64,000 bases of DNA. Source: Spinacia oleracea (lineage: Eukaryota > Streptophyta > Magnoliopsida > Caryophyllales > Amaranthaceae). Every line of letters starts with the position of its first letter. Position 1 is the stretch's first letter. Positions 60,594 to 64,000 of the stretch are shown one piece after another. Both the position numbers and the translations under genes were made by a program. The notes beneath the pieces were generated by a model that saw only the letters and a program-made list of their open reading frames with translations, was not told the origin of the DNA and made no database searches. The stretch is from positions 143,995,861 through 144,059,860 of the forward strand of contig NC_079492.1 of NCBI RefSeq assembly GCF_020520425.1, in the 5' to 3' direction.

Positions 60594-62589
60594 TGACTAA
60601 AACTAAAACACCAGTGCTTCCAGCTACGAATCCTCAATCTGCAGCAATTCTATCACAATAATCGGCATCACACCGCAACACCAACACTGCACAACCATCA
60701 GCCAGACCGCCACCACCGCAAAGCCTCCTCTTCCTGCCGGAAACAAGAACAAATCAATTACATCCACATAAACTGAAAAAACTTAAAAAAGTAAACCTAA
60801 TCAATCCAATCTAACACCAAAAACCTAAAGGATTGAACAAAAACCTAATATATATATTCAATCGAAACGAAACAAAAACCTAATCGAATCAAAAACAAAA
60901 TCACAAGAGTTGACCTAATTACATCAAAAATCAAAACCCAAAAACTCAGCATAAACATAGCTTGAACGAATTAGGTACCAAGGTTGGAATTACAGAGTAT
61001 TTCATTATGCAGGGTGCTGTTTTGGGGGGAAGGCTTGTTGGTTTTGTTGTTGTCTTTGTAGGCTGGAAGCTCCTTTGCTCAAGCTGGGTTCTGCTGCTTG
61101 GTTGTTGCGCTTCTTTGCACAGGCTGGGTGTGCTTCTGCTTCAGTTCTGTTGCACGTGTTGTTCTTTGTTTCTTTTATTTGTTTTGCAGGCTGTTTTGCC
61201 TTTGTTTTTAGTGTTTTCTGGTGTTTCTTTGTTTGGTTCTTCCTGTACTCTACCTTTTGGTAATAAATTTCTATTTACCAAAAAAAAAAGAGGCAACTTT
61301 AAGTTAGTTAATAATTTTAATAAGAAATTTAGATTGTTGTTCTAAATATTGAACCGCCGGGATATTTTCTATAGTAGTTTAAGATTTGCCTCTCTTGATC
61401 TAGTATCGGCTGACTTCATCTTGAAGTTTCAATCTTCAAACTCCGTCTTGAAAATGGATTGAAAGTTTGTTTTACCATTTTTTTTTCCACTTAAAAGCAG
61501 AGTTTCATCTTTGAGGATAAGAAAGATCTTTTGATTACACCCATTTAATTAACGTAAGGTTTTAAGGTTTATACTATTAATTAAATAAAATCAATAGTAT
61601 ATTTAGTTAATCGTATATGCATAGTTTCCTTACATTTACAAAATCTAATATTATGTACGGAGTAGTCCATAGTAGATTTTTATTTAGAGATAATTAGAGA
61701 AAAAAAATTATTTATTTTAAAAGAGAGGCGAATCAATGAGTGACATTTGTCATCACCACATTGATTTCCTCTCTTTTAGTATATTATATATATAGATAGA
61801 TGCGTATTGAAAATATGGAATATTAAGGGTCAAAATAAAAATTGAGATTTTCCTTTTGTTGTGTTTAAAAATATAGAAATAGAAAGGGGAAATTGCCTTA
61901 GTGATTGATTTTCATGATTGTTGAACCGTTAACTACTGATAGCCAAAAACAAAAATTAAAAGAAAAAAAATTAAATAAATCATAATTTGATTTGGAAAAC
62001 CCATACGAAGTATTATAAAGCATTAGAGATGAGTACTTTTTGCTAGCATGTGCCTGCAACATATTGAAAAGAAAATTGTCACAGTGGTGATGGTAGTTTT
62101 GAGACTTTCTCCATACCGATTTGGTTATACGATATTATTGAAGTTTGACAACATTTGGTAGGTAAACTACATGGTGTCGAAGAGTTGAGCGAAAGTCTTA
62201 ATTTGAAGCTTTCTAGAAATGTTGGTTTGTTTGGGTGTGAGAATTACACTACCGCACCATTATAATTAGAGGAGAACAAAAAGAAAAAAGAATAAAGAGG
62301 TTATATGGGTTATGGTGCCATGGAAGAAGAGAAATAAGTGCAGAGGGAGAAGGGTGGGAGAAAAAAATGTAGACGGATCAAGGTTGTGATACCATGATAG
62401 AGTTATGAGAAAACTTACTTGTATTGATGTTTGCAATAAAGAATACAACCCTAAGAATATTACAAAGTCAACGGTGATATCAATTGCTAAAATAAAAAGG
62501 ATATTGTTTCAATAGGGCAACGTATAGGCAGCCAAAAATCAGGAGTGACGGCCATAATTCATCCCAAATCCCGAGTTTCAATCAAATAT
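60594..62589. other. intergenic; one possible Helitron 5' end
   Basis: No gene supported. An open frame of 127 codons at 60962-61345 is hydrophobic, repetitive and low in complexity, and I treat it as chance. Around 61725-61792 the minus strand reads TCTATATATATAATATACTA after A and then forms a GAGAGG...CCTCTC stem, like a Helitron 5' end. No matching 3' end was seen. Confidence 0.35.
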
Positions 62590-63158
62590 TTCCTCCGTCC
62601 CAAATTTATAGTCTTATTTAACTAAAAATACGAGTTTTAAGAAGAAGAAAAAAAATCAAATGTAATGTATGGGAAAATGAGAAAGTGCATGAGAAAGTGG
62701 GAAAATGGAATATAATGTACTACCTCTGTTTCAGAAAGTTCTTTACACTTTGGAAAATGTGTCCAAAGTATAAAAACTTTGATCGTAAATTCTCACTATT
62801 ATATACATCTGAACATTACATGTAAGATCTTGTCAGATTGGTCTCGGTATGTATTTTCAGAATATCAATTTTTTTAAATACGAAATTGGATATATTAATA
62901 GTTAAATATTGCATTGGAGTTCGTGAAAATAGTAACTGTAAAGATTTTTTTGAAACGGGGGAAGTATGAGAAAGTGTAAAAAGTGGAATATAATGTATGA
63001 GAAAGTGTAAAAAGTGGATTATAGTGTACGAGAAAGTGTATGAAAAAGTGAAATAATATATGGGAATGTTGGAAAAGTAATTTTCAAATAAGAAAACAAG
63101 ACTATAAATTTGGGACGCCCGAAATAGGAAATAAGACTATAATTTTGGGACGGAGGGA
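62590..63158. mobile_element. Stowaway-like MITE with nested MITE
   Basis: Ends TTCCTCCGTCCCAAATTTAT and, from the right, TCCCTCCGTCCCAAAATTAT. Interior repeats of GAGAAAGTGTAAAAAGTGGA type. Another element is nested at 62720. Confidence 0.7.
62720..62964. mobile_element. Stowaway MITE, nested
   Basis: Ends CTACCTCTGTTTCAGAAAGT and, from the right, CTTCCCCCGTTTCAAAAAAA, both between TA dinucleotides. Confidence 0.75.
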
Positions 63159-63164
63159 CTGAAG

Positions 63165-63968
63165 TAGGGGTGAGCACAACAGGGTGCCTGTTAAAATTCA
63201 AGGAACCGGAACATGTTGCAACAAGTTCCTTAAAATGAGAACCGGAGTCGGAACCTGTTGCAACAGGTTCCTGAAAATGAGAATCGGAACCGGAACCTGT
63301 TGCCCTCTCATTTTAAATATTTAAATAAGTTATTGATATTTTATTGAAAAAGTAGCTATGGTTGTTTTATAGTTTGAGCTTAAGTTGTAATTCTATATTT
63401 ATATTTTTCAAAAATTAACTTGGATTTTTTTTGTATTTTGAGCATATGAACTATGGAATATATGGCTCAGTTCCTTATTTTGGGTACTCTATGTTAGAAT
63501 TAGTGTGTATATCAGTATATGGTACCCAACAGGGTACCCGTTCCAAAAAAATTGAGAATCGGAATCGGAACCTGTTGCAACATGTTCCCAAATTTCACTA
63601 CAAGAAATTTTACCATTAACGACGGAAAATCCCGTCGTGAAAGCCAATAATCGTTGATTAACGACGGGGTTTCCTGTCGCGAACCCGTCATAAAAGAGGG
63701 TCGTCGTTAATAGAAAATCCCGTCGTTAATCCGTCGTAAAAGACATTTACGACGGTTGTTCCCGTCTTTGTTTGGTTGTTAGCCCCATCGCAAAAGCTTT
63801 TTACGACGAAATTTTTGACCCGTCGTAATTAGGTTATCGTTAAAGATACAAATTCTTGTAGTGTAATTTGTTACTCGGAACTGAAACCTGTACAATAAGT
63901 TCCGATTCCGAAACCACATATTCCTAATAGGTTCCGATTCAAGTGATCCTGACTTTTTGCTCACCCTA
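63165..63968. mobile_element. hAT-like non-autonomous element with nested CACTA element
   Basis: Ends TAGGGGTGAGCA and, from the right, TAGGGTGAGCA. The interior repeats GGAACCGGAACCTGTTGC-type units. No 8-bp duplication was found, so the superfamily call rests on TIR style. Confidence 0.55.
63596..63863. mobile_element. CACTA-type mini-element, nested
   Basis: CACTACAAGAAATTT at the left and AAATTCTTGTAGTG at the right. The interior is packed with ACGACGG/CCCGTCGT motifs, like the element at 11677-12251. It inserted into the hAT-like element. Confidence 0.8.
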
Positions 63969-64000
63969 TCAAATATGGCCACAATTTTACCACGTGCTCA

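Noticed and set aside
60962..61345. 127-codon hydrophobic open frame
   Set aside because: Low complexity (Leu/Val/Cys/Phe runs from T/G-rich DNA), no intron structure, no recognised domain; judged a chance frame.
61725..61792. Complete Helitron ending at 61792
   Set aside because: A 5'-like terminus is visible, but no hairpin plus CTRR end was found on the other side.

Overview
The window is plant nuclear DNA. It is AT-rich, its genes are split by GT-AG introns, and it is crowded with plant-type transposons. The dense Stowaway-type MITEs (terminal motif CTCCCTCCGT), tRNA-derived SINEs and Helitrons suggest a eudicot. A Caryophyllales/Amaranthaceae origin (spinach, beet, quinoa group) is an impression from repeat style, not something I can prove here.

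Layout. 0-13.4 kb is intergenic DNA with a Pack-MULE carrying a piece of an F-box SKIP14-like gene, three short non-autonomous Helitrons with exact TC...CTAG ends, a SINE, and nested MITE and CACTA-type insertions. 13.4-25.5 kb is a large Helitron on the minus strand. It has a 3' hairpin and CTAG end, an RPA-like single-strand DNA-binding protein gene (nine exons, 441 aa) and a complete RepHel gene (four exons, 1583 aa, HUH nuclease plus Pif1 helicase). Its 5' part holds exon-like pieces that look captured from a host gene. 26-30.5 kb holds MITEs, a LINE remnant and a TIR element.

30.5-35.2 kb is an intact six-exon LRR gene on the plus strand (607 aa). 36.5-46.1 kb is an intact 19-exon long-chain acyl-CoA synthetase gene on the minus strand (659 aa), tail to tail with the LRR gene. 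The first LACS exon and its 5' leader lie in an apparently identical 381-bp tandem duplication. Because 381 is a multiple of three and the leader is open, an in-frame N-terminally extended reading frame results. 46.6-64 kb is gene-poor: SINEs with perfect target-site duplications, a minisatellite split by a nested Tourist/Stowaway pair, a MULE-like element, two more Helitrons, hAT-like and CACTA-like elements, and a perfect 37-bp-stem hairpin.

The working host genes are the LRR gene and LACS. The Helitron's two genes form one functional set: RepHel would nick, unwind and transfer DNA, and the RPA-like protein would coat the single strand. Splice models were built by hand from GT/AG sites and reading phase. 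All of them close without frameshift or stop. No database search was possible.
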